Numbered from the stretch's first letter, positions 15,917-25,167 are shown. The stretch is DNA of 40,295 nt from JAIOTH01 sp964486685 (GCA_964486685.1 CAZAOE010000010.1:1-40295); one strand, 5' to 3'. Numbers and translations are program-made. Notes: generated by a model not told the origin, from the sequence alone.

Positions 15917-17155
15917 TTAGCTATAATTTCCCTTTAAAATTTCTACAACCTCCATCTGTGTATACAAACTAACCTCTTCTGAATCGCGACGTTTTAATTC
16001 TATCTTATCTCCTAATTTATCACTTAAAACTAACCGATTAGGCATACCCATTAAATCTGCGTCATTAAATTTGATACCAGCGCTACGGTCTCGGTCATCA
16101 TATATTACTTCAATTTTGTTTTTTTGTAAAATCTGATAAACCTTATCGTCTTTATTTTCACGTAAATCAATTAAATGAACCTGAAAAGGGGCTATGCTTT
16201 CTGGCCAAATAATCCCCTTTTTATCATGATAAACTTCCACAACAGTACCCATCACTCTACCCGGTCCAATACCATAGGAGCCCATAAAAACATCTTGCTC
16301 TTGCCCTTGCTCATTAGTATATTTTAGACCCAAGGGTTGAGAAAATTTTGTCCCTAAAGTAAAAATATTTCCTACTTCTACTGCTTTTTCCTGCACTAAA
16401 TCTGCTTGGTTTAATTTTAAATTTTTTAAAACTTCATCATTATAAACTTCTTTATTAACTGCTATTTTCTTTTTTTTGTCTACATAAATAATATCTTCGC
16501 CAAATTCGGTTAAGGTCTGAAATTCGTGAGAATATTTACTAAAAACACCCCCCGAAGCAAAAGTTAAATAAGTAATTTCTCCCAAACCACAGCGTTTAAA
16601 AATTTTTAAATAGGCCTGCTTGGCTTGCTCATAAAATTTTAAATGCTCTGCTTCATTACGAACAAAAGAATACAAATCTTTCATTAAAAATTCTCGACAT
16701 CTCATTATTCCACTCTTGGATCTAATTTCGTTTCTAAATTTAGTTTGAATTTGATAAACATATTGCGGTAAGTCTTTATAAGAATGAATATAATTTTTCA
16801 TTAAAGAGGTTAGGGGTTCTTCGTGGGTAAATCCCAAGCCCAATTCTTGATCATTGCTCAATTTAGTTTTAAACCAATTGTCTACTTCTTTATCTTCCCA
16901 GCGCTCGGTCTTTTTCCATAATTCTGGATTTTGCAAAACCGTTAAAAATAATTCTTGTCCGCCAATAGCATTTATTTCTTCCCGAATAATATTGTTAATT
17001 TTTTCTATAACTCTTAGACCCAGGGGCAGATAATCATAAACCCCGGCCATTTCTTTATAAATAAATCCGGCCTTAAGCAATAATTGGGCATTAAAACTCA
17101 CCTCATCTTTAGGCGATTCTTTTAAAGTATGGGTAAATAATTGTGATTGACGCAT
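15917..17155 (-). CDS. proS: Prolyl-tRNA synthetase, short form
   Basis: Class II synthetase charging tRNA-Pro. The 412 residues contain motif 1 (YDYLPLGLRVIEKI, 41-54), motif 2 (FRNEIRSKSG, then MRCREFLMKDLYSF, 140-164) and motif 3 (GSYGIGPGRVMG, 292-303). An anticodon-binding domain follows from about 320. The large editing (INS) domain found between motifs 2 and 3 in E. coli ProRS is missing, so cis-editing of Ala-tRNA-Pro is not expected. Short ProRS forms are known. ATG start without SD; repeat words flank it upstream. Confidence 0.95.
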   Translation of the reverse strand: MRQSQLFTHTLKESPKDEVSFNAQLLLKAGFIYKEMAGVYDYLPLGLRVIEKINNIIREEINAIGGQELFLTVLQNPELWKKTERWEDKEVDNWFKTKLSNDQELGLGFTHEEPLTSLMKNYIHSYKDLPQYVYQIQTKFRNEIRSKSGIMRCREFLMKDLYSFVRNEAEHLKFYEQAKQAYLKIFKRCGLGEITYLTFASGGVFSKYSHEFQTLTEFGEDIIYVDKKKKIAVNKEVYNDEVLKNLKLNQADLVQEKAVEVGNIFTLGTKFSQPLGLKYTNEQGQEQDVFMGSYGIGPGRVMGTVVEVYHDKKGIIWPESIAPFQVHLIDLRENKDDKVYQILQKNKIEVIYDDRDRSAGIKFNDADLMGMPNRLVLSDKLGDKIELKRRDSEEVSLYTQMEVVEILKGNYS

Positions 17156-17225
17156 AAAATTACGAATTATGAATTACGGATTACGAATTACGAAAACATT
17201 AACCGTAATTCGTTATTCGTTATTC
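17156..17225. repeat. ATTACG/CGTAAT word spacer
   Basis: ACGAATT(AT)GAATTACGGATTACG on one side and CGTAATTCGTTATTCGTTATTC on the other form an inverted array of a six- to ten-base word. The same word occurs near 1710 and 24775. Confidence 0.6.
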
Positions 17226-17528
17226 TTATTTATTATATTTAACTATTGAATTAATTATTCTTTCGGCCTCCTTTTTAACTATTTCTTCATCATAATCTCC
17301 GCTATGAGCTGTTTGACCTTCATAAGAAACTTTTTTCTGATCTAAATGCAAATTAAAAGTATAAATATCATTTTCATTTTTAAGATATAAATGCCAGCGC
17401 GGATAAAACCCAGAGCTAGAAACTGGTCTAATATAACTTTTTTGATCTTTTGGGTGTAATCTATAGCCACAATCTCTCAAAAGACTGTTTAAATTTTTCT
17501 TTAAAACAACTTTAACTTTAAACTGCAT
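17226..17528 (-). CDS. Small protein of unknown function
   Basis: I do not recognise the family. The product has 100 residues without signal peptide or membrane segment. It is rich in Lys, Tyr and Ser, with a compact central part (KSYIRPVSSSGFYPRWHLYL) that reads like a small alpha/beta fold, and a Lys/Glu helix at the end (EEIVKKEAERIINSIVKY). It lies between proS and rseP in the same orientation, with repeat spacers on both sides. ATG start without SD, as in core genes. The complete frame on the main coding strand supports a real gene. Confidence 0.7.
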   Translation of the reverse strand: MQFKVKVVLKKNLNSLLRDCGYRLHPKDQKSYIRPVSSSGFYPRWHLYLKNENDIYTFNLHLDQKKVSYEGQTAHSGDYDEEIVKKEAERIINSIVKYNK

Positions 17529-17705
17529 ATTTTATTAATTACCAATTACCAATTTTAAATTTTCATTTAATTACCAATTCATTAATGACCAGTATTTCAA
17601 AATTATTTGCTCTGAAGTTCTTGGTTAGAAGATACTTAAAATTGAATCATTGAAAATTAAATGTAAATTGTAAATTTCAAATTGATAATTGATTTACATA
17701 ATTTA
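17529..17705. repeat. AATTACCAATT-type inverted word array
   Basis: AATTACCAATTACCAATTTTAAATTTTCATTTAATTACC at the left edge faces AAAATTAAATGTAAATTGTAAATTTC and TTGATAATTGATTT at the right, giving several overlapping stems. Related arrays lie at 9240-9440 and 35005-35190. Confidence 0.55.
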
Positions 17706-18845
17706 TTAGAATAAACCTGTGATTTTTGATATAAGTCCTCCCCCATATCTTACAATATCTTTATAAGTAATCAAAATCACTAAAAGCATTAATAAAGTAA
17801 ATCCAATATTATGAATAATGGCTTCTATTTTCTGATTATTGGGTCTTCTTCTAATTTTTTCAATTAATAAAAATAATAAACGGCCTCCGTCTAAAGCTGG
17901 AATTGGTAAAATATTAATAATCGCTAAATTAATTGATAATAAGGCCATAAACCACAATAAATAAACAAATCCCATTTGATAGGCCCGACCACTAAATATG
18001 GCCACGCCCACGGGACCAGAAATCTCTATAATTTTCTCACCAGTAAATCCGCCCTTAATAATTTTATACAAGGCATCTAATATTCTATAAGTAACATTAA
18101 CCGTGGTTTTTAAACCCTCCCAAGGGGCTTGATACCAAGGATAAGAAATAATTCCACTATCAATTAAATTAATGCCTACAATTTTTTTATCTTTATATTC
18201 TTCAAATTCTTGAGCTAATTCTGGTATTTCTTCGGGTGTTAAATTAATCTTTATCTCTTGTTTTCCTCTTCGGATATTAAAACTTAACTCACTTTCTTGA
18301 TTAGCTACTAAATAATCTCTCATCTGGCCGGCATTTTCAAACTCTAGATTATTAACAGATTGAATAATGTCTTCAATTTCTAAATTTTCTCTACCAGCTG
18401 GCGAATTTTCATAAACTTCTATTATTTGTACTCGGCGATTAGAAATAATAGCCCCATCTCCAGCCGTATCTGTTGGAGAATCAACTGCTCCGGGAAGTCC
18501 GATTATAAAACCAATTGTTAAAAGAACAAAAGCAAAAAACCAATTCATAAATACTCCCGCAAAAAGCACTAAAGCCCTTTTCCAAGCTGGCTGATTTATA
18601 AAACTATCTTGGTCTTCCGCATGATCGCCAGACTCTCCTTTTATTTTTACAAAACCGCCTAAAGGTATCCAATTAATTGAATACATTATTTTTTTTCTTT
18701 TAATTCCAAACATTCGGGGCGGATACCCAAAACCAAACTCCTCTACCCCAATACCTAATTTCCGGGCAGTATAAAAATGTCCAAACTCGTGGACAAAAAC
18801 AATAATACTCAAAACTACTAAAAATATTATAATTGTAATCAACAT
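17706..18845 (-). CDS. rseP: Site-2 intramembrane metalloprotease (RseP, M50)
   Basis: A zinc protease that cleaves transmembrane substrates such as anti-sigma factors or signal-peptide remnants. The 379 residues have the zinc motif HEFGH (19-23) in the first helix and a PDZ domain (about 145-205, with SPAGRENLEIEDII). The second active-site motif is PIPALDGG (314-321) near the C-terminus. Helices lie at about 1-25, 95-115, 290-312 and 350-370. No partner sigma or anti-sigma gene is visible. ATG start without SD. Confidence 0.94.
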   Translation of the reverse strand: MLITIIIFLVVLSIIVFVHEFGHFYTARKLGIGVEEFGFGYPPRMFGIKRKKIMYSINWIPLGGFVKIKGESGDHAEDQDSFINQPAWKRALVLFAGVFMNWFFAFVLLTIGFIIGLPGAVDSPTDTAGDGAIISNRRVQIIEVYENSPAGRENLEIEDIIQSVNNLEFENAGQMRDYLVANQESELSFNIRRGKQEIKINLTPEEIPELAQEFEEYKDKKIVGINLIDSGIISYPWYQAPWEGLKTTVNVTYRILDALYKIIKGGFTGEKIIEISGPVGVAIFSGRAYQMGFVYLLWFMALLSINLAIINILPIPALDGGRLLFLLIEKIRRRPNNQKIEAIIHNIGFTLLMLLVILITYKDIVRYGGGLISKITGLF

Positions 18846-18984
18846 TTATTTTTTATTTTAATCAATAAATCTAAAAAATAACAAATTAACAATTGCTATT
18901 TGATTTCTTGATTTTTAGATTTCTTGAAACTTATAATCTAATTTCATAATTAAGTATAACAATTATAAAAAATATTTTAAAGTA
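18846..18984. other. AT-rich spacer upstream of the 19070 promoter
   Basis: Divergent spacer between rseP and the 19070 gene. Only AT-rich words are visible (ATTTCTTGATTTTTAGATTTCTTG is a short imperfect direct repeat). No RNA signature. Confidence 0.4.
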
Positions 18985-19013
18985 TTGACAAATTAATTAT
19001 TATATGATATATT
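18985..19013 (+). promoter_or_regulatory. Sigma70-type promoter of the 19070 gene
   Basis: TTGACA (18985-18990), a 17-bp spacer and TATATT (19008-19013). Predicted start near 19020, giving a leader of about 50 nt. Confidence 0.85.
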
Positions 19014-19050
19014 CAAATGATTCAAAAAAATAAAAAAAATAATTAAAAAA

Positions 19051-19068
19051 TTATCCTAAGGAGGATAA
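19051..19068 (+). promoter_or_regulatory. SD displayed in a hairpin (19070 gene)
   Basis: TTATCC, TAAGGA and GGATAA form a perfect 6-bp stem. The loop and first stem bases carry the AAGGAGG Shine-Dalgarno. One C separates the stem from the GTG start, exactly as at the 7550 start. Confidence 0.6.
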
Positions 19069-19069
19069 C

Positions 19070-19483
19070 GTGGAAAAGAAAAAAATGACAATTTATTTTG
19101 CCAATTATGATGGAAGCTTTGTACTAACAAAGCCCAATATCGTAAAAATTCTTAATCAAGAGAAAATTGACGTCCTTATCACTGAAGAAGATTGGAATTG
19201 GAGTGATAGTATCAAAAATGATTGGATGATTGACATTTACACCAAAGACGAAGAATTGAAAAACAAAATAATAAACACTTTGGAGAAAAAGAAAATTCAT
19301 TTCTCTCCCTTGGAATCAGATCTATGGCGCGAATATAAAATATTCAACATTAAAATCGATAATATGATGATCGATACCCAAAATTCTTTTGAAAAAAATA
19401 AAGGCATTCCTGTCTTGAATTGCAAAATTTTCGAAAACAATTTCGAGATTGAAATAATCGATCCCGAAAATCCAAAAAAATAA
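19070..19483 (+). CDS. Small acidic protein of unknown function
   Basis: I do not recognise the family. The 137 residues have no signal peptide or membrane helix. They include a Trp-rich acidic patch (ITEEDWNWSDSIKNDWMIDI) and end in EIIDPENPKK. It is an isolated plus-strand gene between rseP and frr. It has a consensus promoter, an AAGGAGG SD in a hairpin, a GTG start and a good terminator. That full set of signals marks it as a real, self-contained unit of the same style as the genes at 7550 and 32947. Confidence 0.8.
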   Translation: MEKKKMTIYFANYDGSFVLTKPNIVKILNQEKIDVLITEEDWNWSDSIKNDWMIDIYTKDEELKNKIINTLEKKKIHFSPLESDLWREYKIFNIKIDNMMIDTQNSFEKNKGIPVLNCKIFENNFEIEIIDPENPKK

Positions 19484-19495
19484 AATTTTAAAAAG

Positions 19496-19525
19496 AAAAG
19501 CCTGGTCAATCGACCCGGCTTTTTT
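19496..19525 (+). terminator. Terminator of the 19070 gene
   Basis: AAAAGCC-GGTC pairs with GACC-GGCTTTT with one T/C mismatch and loop AATC, followed by a T-run. Confidence 0.85.
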
Positions 19526-19657
19526 CATATCTTAAACTATGATTTATCTGATTAAAATGATTAGCCTGATTAAATATAAAAAATAAAAAAACAATTTAAC
19601 AGTTTAATAATTTAATAATCCAACAATTAATCTATTATCCTATTAACCTATTAACAA

Positions 19658-20212
19658 TTACACTCTCATTATATCTCCTTCTTTTTTCTTTGATAAATCC
19701 TCTATTTCTTGAGTTTTCTCTTTAATAAATTCATCTAATTCCTTTTGATACTTAAATTTTTCATCTTCAGAAATCTCTTTATCTTTTTCTTGTTGGTCTG
19801 TCTGCTTTCTAATTTTATCTCTAATTTGTCTTAAAGAAACTTTAGCGTCTTCTTTTTTATCGTGTAATAACTTAATAATCTGTTTTCTTTTTTCTTCGGT
19901 CAGGGGTTGAATTTTAGCCCTAACTACAGATTCAGAAACAGCAAGAGATAAATCTAAATCAGCCTTAGAAATGGCTTTTTCAATTTCTTTTAACAAATTT
20001 TTATCCCAGGGCTCAACCACTAATAAAGCCGGTTCTGGAACTGAAATAGAGGCCAATTGTTTTAAAGGGGTTTGAACACCATAAGATTCTACTTGAATAT
20101 CTTCTATTAAAACTGGATTAGCTCGACCGGCCTTTAATTTTTCTGTTTCAATTTTAAAATGCTCAATAATTTTATTAAATTCTAAATTAAATGATTCAGT
20201 AAATTCAGACAT
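19658..20212 (-). CDS. frr: Ribosome recycling factor
   Basis: RRF splits post-termination ribosomes together with EF-G. The 184 residues from MSEFTESF match the usual 185. Hallmarks are LKAGRANPVLIEDIQVESYG (about 27-46), PLKQLASISVPEP and the C-terminal KKKEGDIMRV. An upstream in-frame ATG at 20239 would add MIRCGDKKI, but those residues are encoded by half of the ATCCCC/GGGGAT palindrome. I therefore chose the internal start. No SD precedes either start. pyrH, tsf and rpsB, its usual partners, are about 10 kb away. Confidence 0.96.
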   Translation of the reverse strand: MSEFTESFNLEFNKIIEHFKIETEKLKAGRANPVLIEDIQVESYGVQTPLKQLASISVPEPALLVVEPWDKNLLKEIEKAISKADLDLSLAVSESVVRAKIQPLTEEKRKQIIKLLHDKKEDAKVSLRQIRDKIRKQTDQQEKDKEISEDEKFKYQKELDEFIKEKTQEIEDLSKKKEGDIMRV

Positions 20213-20221
20213 AATTTTTTT

Positions 20222-20324
20222 ATCCCCACACCTAATCATTTTTTAAATTAGGTTTAATTTTTTAATTTTAAAATACCCCTTACAAAACCCTACCAAAAAA
20301 TAATTTTGAATTAGGCGTGGGGAT
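20222..20324. repeat. Split ATCCCC/GGGGAT inverted repeat upstream of frr
   Basis: ATCCCCACACCTAAT (20222-20236) and ATTAGGCGTGGGGAT (20310-20324) are complementary at 14 of 15 positions across a 73-base interval. Each looks like one arm of the 31-bp palindrome family. The arm at 20222 supplies an in-frame start extension to frr (R-C-G-D-K). Confidence 0.65.
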
Positions 20325-20332
20325 GAATTTAA

Positions 20333-21391
20333 TTAATTTTTCCTCAAAGCCATAAATAAATTATTTCCATTTTCAATATCAACTATAATATCTACTGGGG
20401 TTTTAGAGCTTGGTAAATTTTTAGTAGCCCACTCCCTACCACCATCTAAACTAAAATATAGGGCCGTGGCCGTAGAATAATATATTTCTTTATTATCATT
20501 AGGATTTAAAGCCACACAATAGATATTAACTGAACTAGGCGGTGTTAATAATTTAATATATTCCCAAGAATTACCACCATTATTGGTAGTAAATAAACCA
20601 TAAGCATTGGCATAAATTAAAGCGTCGGCCTGGCTGAAATCAAATTCCATATCCCGATATTGATTAACGCCTTCATATTTATTATCATTTTCATCTTTAA
20701 TGTTATCAGAAATATTATACCAACTAATACCTTCATTGTCTGATTTAAAAATTCCTTTGTCTAAAGTAGCAACATAGACCTTAGCGGTATTTTTAGGATT
20801 AATCATTATTTTTTCAATAGAATTATCAAACCACTTAATGACTTCCCAAGAAATACCATAATCCAAACTCTTAAATATTCCTCCTCCGCTAGTCCCAATA
20901 TAAATTTTATTATTATTATAGGCATCAACTGCTACGGCGCTAATGCTTTGATTTGGCAAACCCTCTAAATGGATATCTTTCCAATGACGAGCACAATCAA
21001 CTGACTTATAAAGTTTATTACCCACAGCCGCATACAAAACACATTCATCTTTAAAATCAATAGCTAAATCATTAACAACTCCCTTGGATTCTAAAGTGCT
21101 TTGCCAGCCATTGGCGCCGTTAAAACTATAAATCAACCCATGTTCTGTGGTCCCAAGATAAAAGGCCTCGGGGTCCTGAGGATCAACTTTTAAAAAAGTA
21201 GATTGAGTCGTTCTAAAAAACGACCGTCCTTCGCCAATCTTCAAAAATTCTACTTTTTGTTCCCAGTTCTCTCCTTTGTCATAACTAATGAAAAAACCAG
21301 AATCATTAGCACTACCAGTATTTAATCTGACAACACAGGCAGTGGTTAATAATAAAACCAAGAGAATCACTAATAGTATTTTTTTTGACAT
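20333..21391 (-). CDS. Lipoprotein with BNR/Ycf48-like beta-propeller repeats
   Basis: An exported lipoprotein: the hydrophobic leader ends in the lipobox LLTTAC, with the modified Cys at 19. The mature part has five to six repeats of the type S.D.G..W (FISYDKGENWE, YKSVDCARHWK, FKSLDYGISWE, FKSDNEGISWY, FTTNNGGNSWE, YFSLDGGREWA). This is the BNR/sortilin-like propeller signature also seen in Ycf48. It is probably tethered outside the membrane and binds protein or glycan; a catalytic role is not indicated. It sits between holB and frr, in the same direction. ATG start, no SD. Confidence 0.88.
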   Translation of the reverse strand: MSKKILLVILLVLLLTTACVVRLNTGSANDSGFFISYDKGENWEQKVEFLKIGEGRSFFRTTQSTFLKVDPQDPEAFYLGTTEHGLIYSFNGANGWQSTLESKGVVNDLAIDFKDECVLYAAVGNKLYKSVDCARHWKDIHLEGLPNQSISAVAVDAYNNNKIYIGTSGGGIFKSLDYGISWEVIKWFDNSIEKIMINPKNTAKVYVATLDKGIFKSDNEGISWYNISDNIKDENDNKYEGVNQYRDMEFDFSQADALIYANAYGLFTTNNGGNSWEYIKLLTPPSSVNIYCVALNPNDNKEIYYSTATALYFSLDGGREWATKNLPSSKTPVDIIVDIENGNNLFMALRKN

Positions 21392-21425
21392 AGTTTTTTA
21401 ATTTTAAATTTTAAATTTACTTATT

Positions 21426-22457
21426 TTATATTAAAACTAAGTTTTCTAACACAATCCTGGGGCTAATATTACCTTCTATTAATTTTTTTCCTTGTAAAAT
21501 TTCTTTATAAAAACTTATTAATTCTTGCTCTGAATATTTACCGGCAATTTTTAAAACAGCTGCTTTTAAAAAGGGGTGAATTAAATTCATTTCTGGATTA
21601 ATTTTAGAAACAACTAAATCTCTACTCAAACGCAAATAAGAATTTAATAATATTTCAAAATAATTATATTGATTTTGAACATTTTTAGAAGATTTAAGCT
21701 TATTTTCTGCCCAATTTAATCTATCGTTAAGGGGCTGTCCTAAAACCTCTAACATATTATTTAAATCTTCTTTTCTTTTTGTCCAATTTTCCAAATTTTG
21801 ATAATAAGCCATAGCAATACCTGGGATTCCTCCTGAAAAATCTGACAACTCTCGGGCTATCTGATCTGAAGCGCCCTTAGCAATTAAATAATCGTAAATT
21901 TCTTTTAAAGGTAAATTTTGAAAAGTTATATTTTGAGTTCTGGACTTAATGGTGGGTAATATTTTTTCAGCTCTATTAGCTATTAAAATAATTATAGAAT
22001 TTTTAGGTGGTTCTTCAATTGTTTTTAATAAAGCATTGGCTGCTGCTAAACTTAATTCTTCGGCTTGATTTATTAATCCTACTTTATAATTTGACCGAGC
22101 TGGAGTTAAATATAATCTTTCTTGAAACTTCCTAACCCTTTCTATGGAAATATTTTTTTTATCCTCCTCTAAATTTAAAGATATATAATCTGGATGAATA
22201 CCTTTTTCCATTTGTCGACAATCATCACATTTATTACAAGGAAGTTTTTTTATACTGCCCTCAAAATCTTCTGCCCTTAAACAAAATATTGATTTTACAA
22301 AATTTTTTACTACTGTTTTTTTTCCAATATCTTTTGGGCCGGTAAATAAAAAACTTCTCACAAATTGTTTATTAATTATTAACTTTTGTAAATAATTAAT
22401 AACGTTTTTGTGACCCAAAATCGGCCAATCAAAATTTAATTTATTGACTTCTGGCAT
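21426..22457 (-). CDS. holB: DNA polymerase III delta-prime subunit
   Basis: Clamp-loader AAA+ subunit of 343 residues. It has a degenerate Walker A, GPKDIGKKT (40-48). A four-Cys zinc module uses C59 and C-x2-C-x2-C at 74-80. The AAA core includes AAANALLKTIEEPP. SRTQ (sensor/arginine-finger region, usually SRC) follows at about 174. A missing canonical P-loop GKT/S context fits delta-prime better than the tau/gamma subunit. It follows the RNase H gene closely. ricT, a common neighbour of holB in Firmicutes, is 6 kb away. ATG start without SD. Confidence 0.9.
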   Translation of the reverse strand: MPEVNKLNFDWPILGHKNVINYLQKLIINKQFVRSFLFTGPKDIGKKTVVKNFVKSIFCLRAEDFEGSIKKLPCNKCDDCRQMEKGIHPDYISLNLEEDKKNISIERVRKFQERLYLTPARSNYKVGLINQAEELSLAAANALLKTIEEPPKNSIIILIANRAEKILPTIKSRTQNITFQNLPLKEIYDYLIAKGASDQIARELSDFSGGIPGIAMAYYQNLENWTKRKEDLNNMLEVLGQPLNDRLNWAENKLKSSKNVQNQYNYFEILLNSYLRLSRDLVVSKINPEMNLIHPFLKAAVLKIAGKYSEQELISFYKEILQGKKLIEGNISPRIVLENLVLI

Positions 22458-22495
22458 AATCTAAGAATACCAAATTTAATCAGCTTTAACAATAT

Positions 22496-22924
22496 TTAAT
22501 TATTTTTATCCCCCCCACCTTTTTCAGAGCGTGGGGATTTGTCTAGGGCCATATTTACTAAATAATCGGCCTCTTTATTATGAGATCTTAAAACGTGATG
22601 ATATTTAATTTTTTTAAAATTTAAACTTAAATTCCAAACCTTAACAAATAAAGGCGCTAAATCTACATCCTTGATCTTATATCTTCTATTCATTTGATTT
22701 ATCACTAATTCACTATCTAAATAGCAATCCAATTCTTTAATGTCTTTCTTTTTGGCCATTTCTAAACCCTTAATTAAAGACCTATATTCCGCTTGATTAT
22801 TGGTGGCTTTTCCAATACATTCAGAAAACTCGCTAATAATTTTTTTATCCTGATATAAAATTCCTCCAATTGCTGATGGGCCAGGATTGCCCCTTGATCC
22901 ACCATCGGTAAATAATTTATACAT
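22496..22924 (-). CDS. rnhA: Ribonuclease H family protein
   Basis: Degrades RNA in RNA-DNA hybrids. From the ATG at 22924 it has 142 residues. The acidic catalytic set is complete: D7 (FTDGGSRGNPG), E46 (NNQAEYRSL), D70 (YLDSELVI) and D120 (HNKEADYLVN). It resembles the short plant/archaeal-type RNase H branch more than E. coli RnhA. The last 13 residues (SPRSEKGGGDKNN) are encoded by a 31-bp palindrome (22508-22538) and probably replace the original C-terminus. A TTG six codons upstream is a weaker start. It lies between recJ and holB. Confidence 0.9.
   Translation of the reverse strand: MYKLFTDGGSRGNPGPSAIGGILYQDKKIISEFSECIGKATNNQAEYRSLIKGLEMAKKKDIKELDCYLDSELVINQMNRRYKIKDVDLAPLFVKVWNLSLNFKKIKYHHVLRSHNKEADYLVNMALDKSPRSEKGGGDKNN
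22508..22538. repeat. 31-bp ATCCCC/GGGGAT palindrome in rnhA
   Basis: It starts ATCCCC and ends GTGGGGAT, exactly 31 bp. In the gene's sense it encodes S-P-R-S-E-K-G-G-G-D-K, in the same frame as the copies in prmC and tmk. The left arm is altered (a run of seven C). Confidence 0.75.
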
Positions 22925-23009
22925 ATCTATTTTAATTATCAATTAAAAATTTTCAATTTAAATTAAATTTATAAATAACCCCCACTCCCTGCTCCTTACT
23001 TCTTACTAC

Positions 23010-24728
23010 TTATTTCTTTCTTCTTACTACCAAATCCACTATATACAATTCTAAATTCCTCGTTCCGTTCCATTCATTTACATCTACCTGGGCAACTAAA
23101 TCAATTTTTTGACCAACTTTTAAATCTGTAAAATTTTTAACCATACTAAAACCAATTGCTTTTTTAACTACACTATCTTGCCCCACTTCCAATTTTAAAT
23201 GAGTTCTATTTTCACCTAAAAACTGAATATTTTTAACTTGGCAATTTTTAATTAAAAATTTTGGTTTTTTATTATTCATTCCAAATGGTTCAAATTTATC
23301 TAAATGTTTCCATAAATCCCAATCAATATCTGCTAAACTAATTTCTGCATCTAAATGTATTGTAGGGCTTAATTGAATATTTTTTAATTTCTTATTAATA
23401 TATTTTTCAATATTATCTTTAACTTCTTGAATATTCTTCTTGCTGATAGAAAAACCAGCTGCTGATTTATGACCGCCAAAACGAATTAATTTGTCACTGA
23501 CACTATTAATAATTTCCATTAAATCTAATTCCTCAATTCCCCGAGAAGAACATACCCAATTTTCACCATCATAACCTAAAACAAAACTAGGTCGATAAAA
23601 TTCGTTACTTAATTTACCAGCCACTAAACCAATTATACCTAAATTCCAATTTTTATTTTGAACCCAAATCATTTTTTGTTTTTCATTAATAACTCCCACT
23701 TTCTCTTTGGCTTCTGAAACTAATTGTTTAGTAATATCCTGCCTTTCTCTATTTTTTGCATTTAATTCATTGGATATTTTAATGGCTCTATTTAAATTTT
23801 TGGTAGTTAACAATTCAAAGGCAGTATTAGCGTGATCAATTCGACCAGCCGCATTTAAACGTGGGCCAATCTGAAAACCAATCGTATAACTACTCATTTT
23901 TTCAAGATTAATTCCTGAAATTTCATAAAGCTGTTGTAAACCCAAACATTGCGTTTTTTTTAAAACTATTAATCCATATTTAACTAAAGTTCTATTTTCG
24001 CCAACTAAAGAAACCATGTCCGCGACCGTTCCTAATGCTACTAAATCTAATAACCACTTGGCTGTTTTATTTTTTTCGCTTTCATTTAATTTACATAAAT
24101 TGCTTTTTAAAAGCCCGCAGGCCAATTTATATGCAATTCCCACACCCGCCAATTTATCAAAGGGATATTTTTCCCGAGAAAGTCCAGCATGAATAATTGC
24201 TAAAGCTGGTGGTAATTTTTTTGGTTCTTTGTGATGATCAGTAATAATTACATCAATACCAGCTTTTGTTAACACCTCAATTTCATCAAAATTACTTACC
24301 CCGCAATCACAACTAATAACTAAAGTATATTTTTTTTCAATTATTTCTTGAACTGAATTCATATTAAAACCATAGCCCTCTGTTTCTCTATGCGGGATAT
24401 AAACATCTGCTCTAATACCTAATTTATCCAAAATATCATAAAGTAAAGCCGAACTAGTAACTCCATCGGCATCATAATCTCCATAAATTAATACTTCTTC
24501 TTGTTTTTTTATAGCTTGATAAATTCTCTTCACGGCCACTTTCATATCTTTTAATAAATAAGGGTCATGAATATCATCTAAATAATCTGAATTAAAAAAC
24601 TCATCAATTTTTTCTTGAGTATTTATTTTTCTATTAAACAATAATTGCAAACAAACCGGATTCATGTCCGGAAATTGAGATACAATCTCTTTGTCAATTT
24701 TTGGTAATAACTTCCATTTTTTATGCAT
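23010..24728 (-). CDS. recJ: Single-stranded-DNA-specific exonuclease RecJ
   Basis: 5'-3' exonuclease used in recombination and repair. The 572 residues contain DHH-family motif I DYDADG (84-89), SCDCG (139-143) and motif III DHH (164-166). The later GRIDHA motif is in GPRLNAAGRIDHA, and the DHHA1 motif is FGGHKSAAGFSI. A C-terminal OB-like domain completes the fold, at the usual length. It is the first gene of a recJ-rnhA-holB set on the minus strand. ATG start without SD. Confidence 0.95.
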   Translation of the reverse strand: MHKKWKLLPKIDKEIVSQFPDMNPVCLQLLFNRKINTQEKIDEFFNSDYLDDIHDPYLLKDMKVAVKRIYQAIKKQEEVLIYGDYDADGVTSSALLYDILDKLGIRADVYIPHRETEGYGFNMNSVQEIIEKKYTLVISCDCGVSNFDEIEVLTKAGIDVIITDHHKEPKKLPPALAIIHAGLSREKYPFDKLAGVGIAYKLACGLLKSNLCKLNESEKNKTAKWLLDLVALGTVADMVSLVGENRTLVKYGLIVLKKTQCLGLQQLYEISGINLEKMSSYTIGFQIGPRLNAAGRIDHANTAFELLTTKNLNRAIKISNELNAKNRERQDITKQLVSEAKEKVGVINEKQKMIWVQNKNWNLGIIGLVAGKLSNEFYRPSFVLGYDGENWVCSSRGIEELDLMEIINSVSDKLIRFGGHKSAAGFSISKKNIQEVKDNIEKYINKKLKNIQLSPTIHLDAEISLADIDWDLWKHLDKFEPFGMNNKKPKFLIKNCQVKNIQFLGENRTHLKLEVGQDSVVKKAIGFSMVKNFTDLKVGQKIDLVAQVDVNEWNGTRNLELYIVDLVVRRKK

Positions 24729-24945
24729 AATCTTATTGTAATTTAAAAGCCAAAAATGTGCAAAAATAAATTATGAATTATTATCCGTAATTCGTTATTC
24801 TTAATTCTTAATTCATATTTTTAAACACAAAAAAAGTCTTGCGACCCTGAATATATTTAACTTAACACTGTTTAAAATTTATGTCAAAGCTAATTACTAT
24901 TAATCTATTAACAATTAATCTATTATCCTATTAATCTATTAACAA
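24729..24945. repeat. Spacer with two word families upstream of recJ
   Basis: Left part: GTAATTCGTTATTC/TTAATTC words. Right part (about 24895-24945): TTAATCTATTAACAATTA and CTATTATCCTATT words, also found at 19615-19660 and 38630-38655. On the minus strand a TTGACA (24874-24879) and GGGTCGCAAGACTTTTTTT (24832-24850) are visible. They could be a promoter and a small GNRA-capped hairpin with a T-run ahead of recJ, but the -10 match is poor. Confidence 0.45.
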
Positions 24946-25167
24946 TTAACCTATTTTAATTGCTCCGTCTGGACAAATTTTTTCACATTTTCCACATTGA
25001 ATACATTTGTCTAAATCACATTCTATGGTTTGATTGCCATAAACTCCTTTTCTTTTATTAGTAAATTTTAAAGCTCCTACTGGACAAATTTGAATACACA
25101 AACCACAGCCCTTACAGTATTTTTCATGGTTAATAAAAACTTTTTTATCTTTTTTGACTTTGTACAT
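24946..25167 (-). CDS. 2[4Fe-4S] ferredoxin
   Basis: A small electron carrier of 73 residues. Two classical clusters are visible: C18-x2-C21-x2-C24-x3-C28-P and C55-x2-C58-x2-C61-x3-C65-P. A short basic N-terminus resembles the delta subunit of 2-oxoacid:ferredoxin oxidoreductases, but no partner subunit is in the window, so its redox partner is unknown. It stands alone between recJ and the surface-protein gene. ATG start without SD. Confidence 0.92.
   Translation of the reverse strand: MYKVKKDKKVFINHEKYCKGCGLCIQICPVGALKFTNKRKGVYGNQTIECDLDKCIQCGKCEKICPDGAIKIG

Noticed and set aside
20213..20239. Longer frr start adding MIRCGDKKI
   Set aside because: The extra residues come from half of a repeat palindrome, and RRF proteins start at the internal Met.
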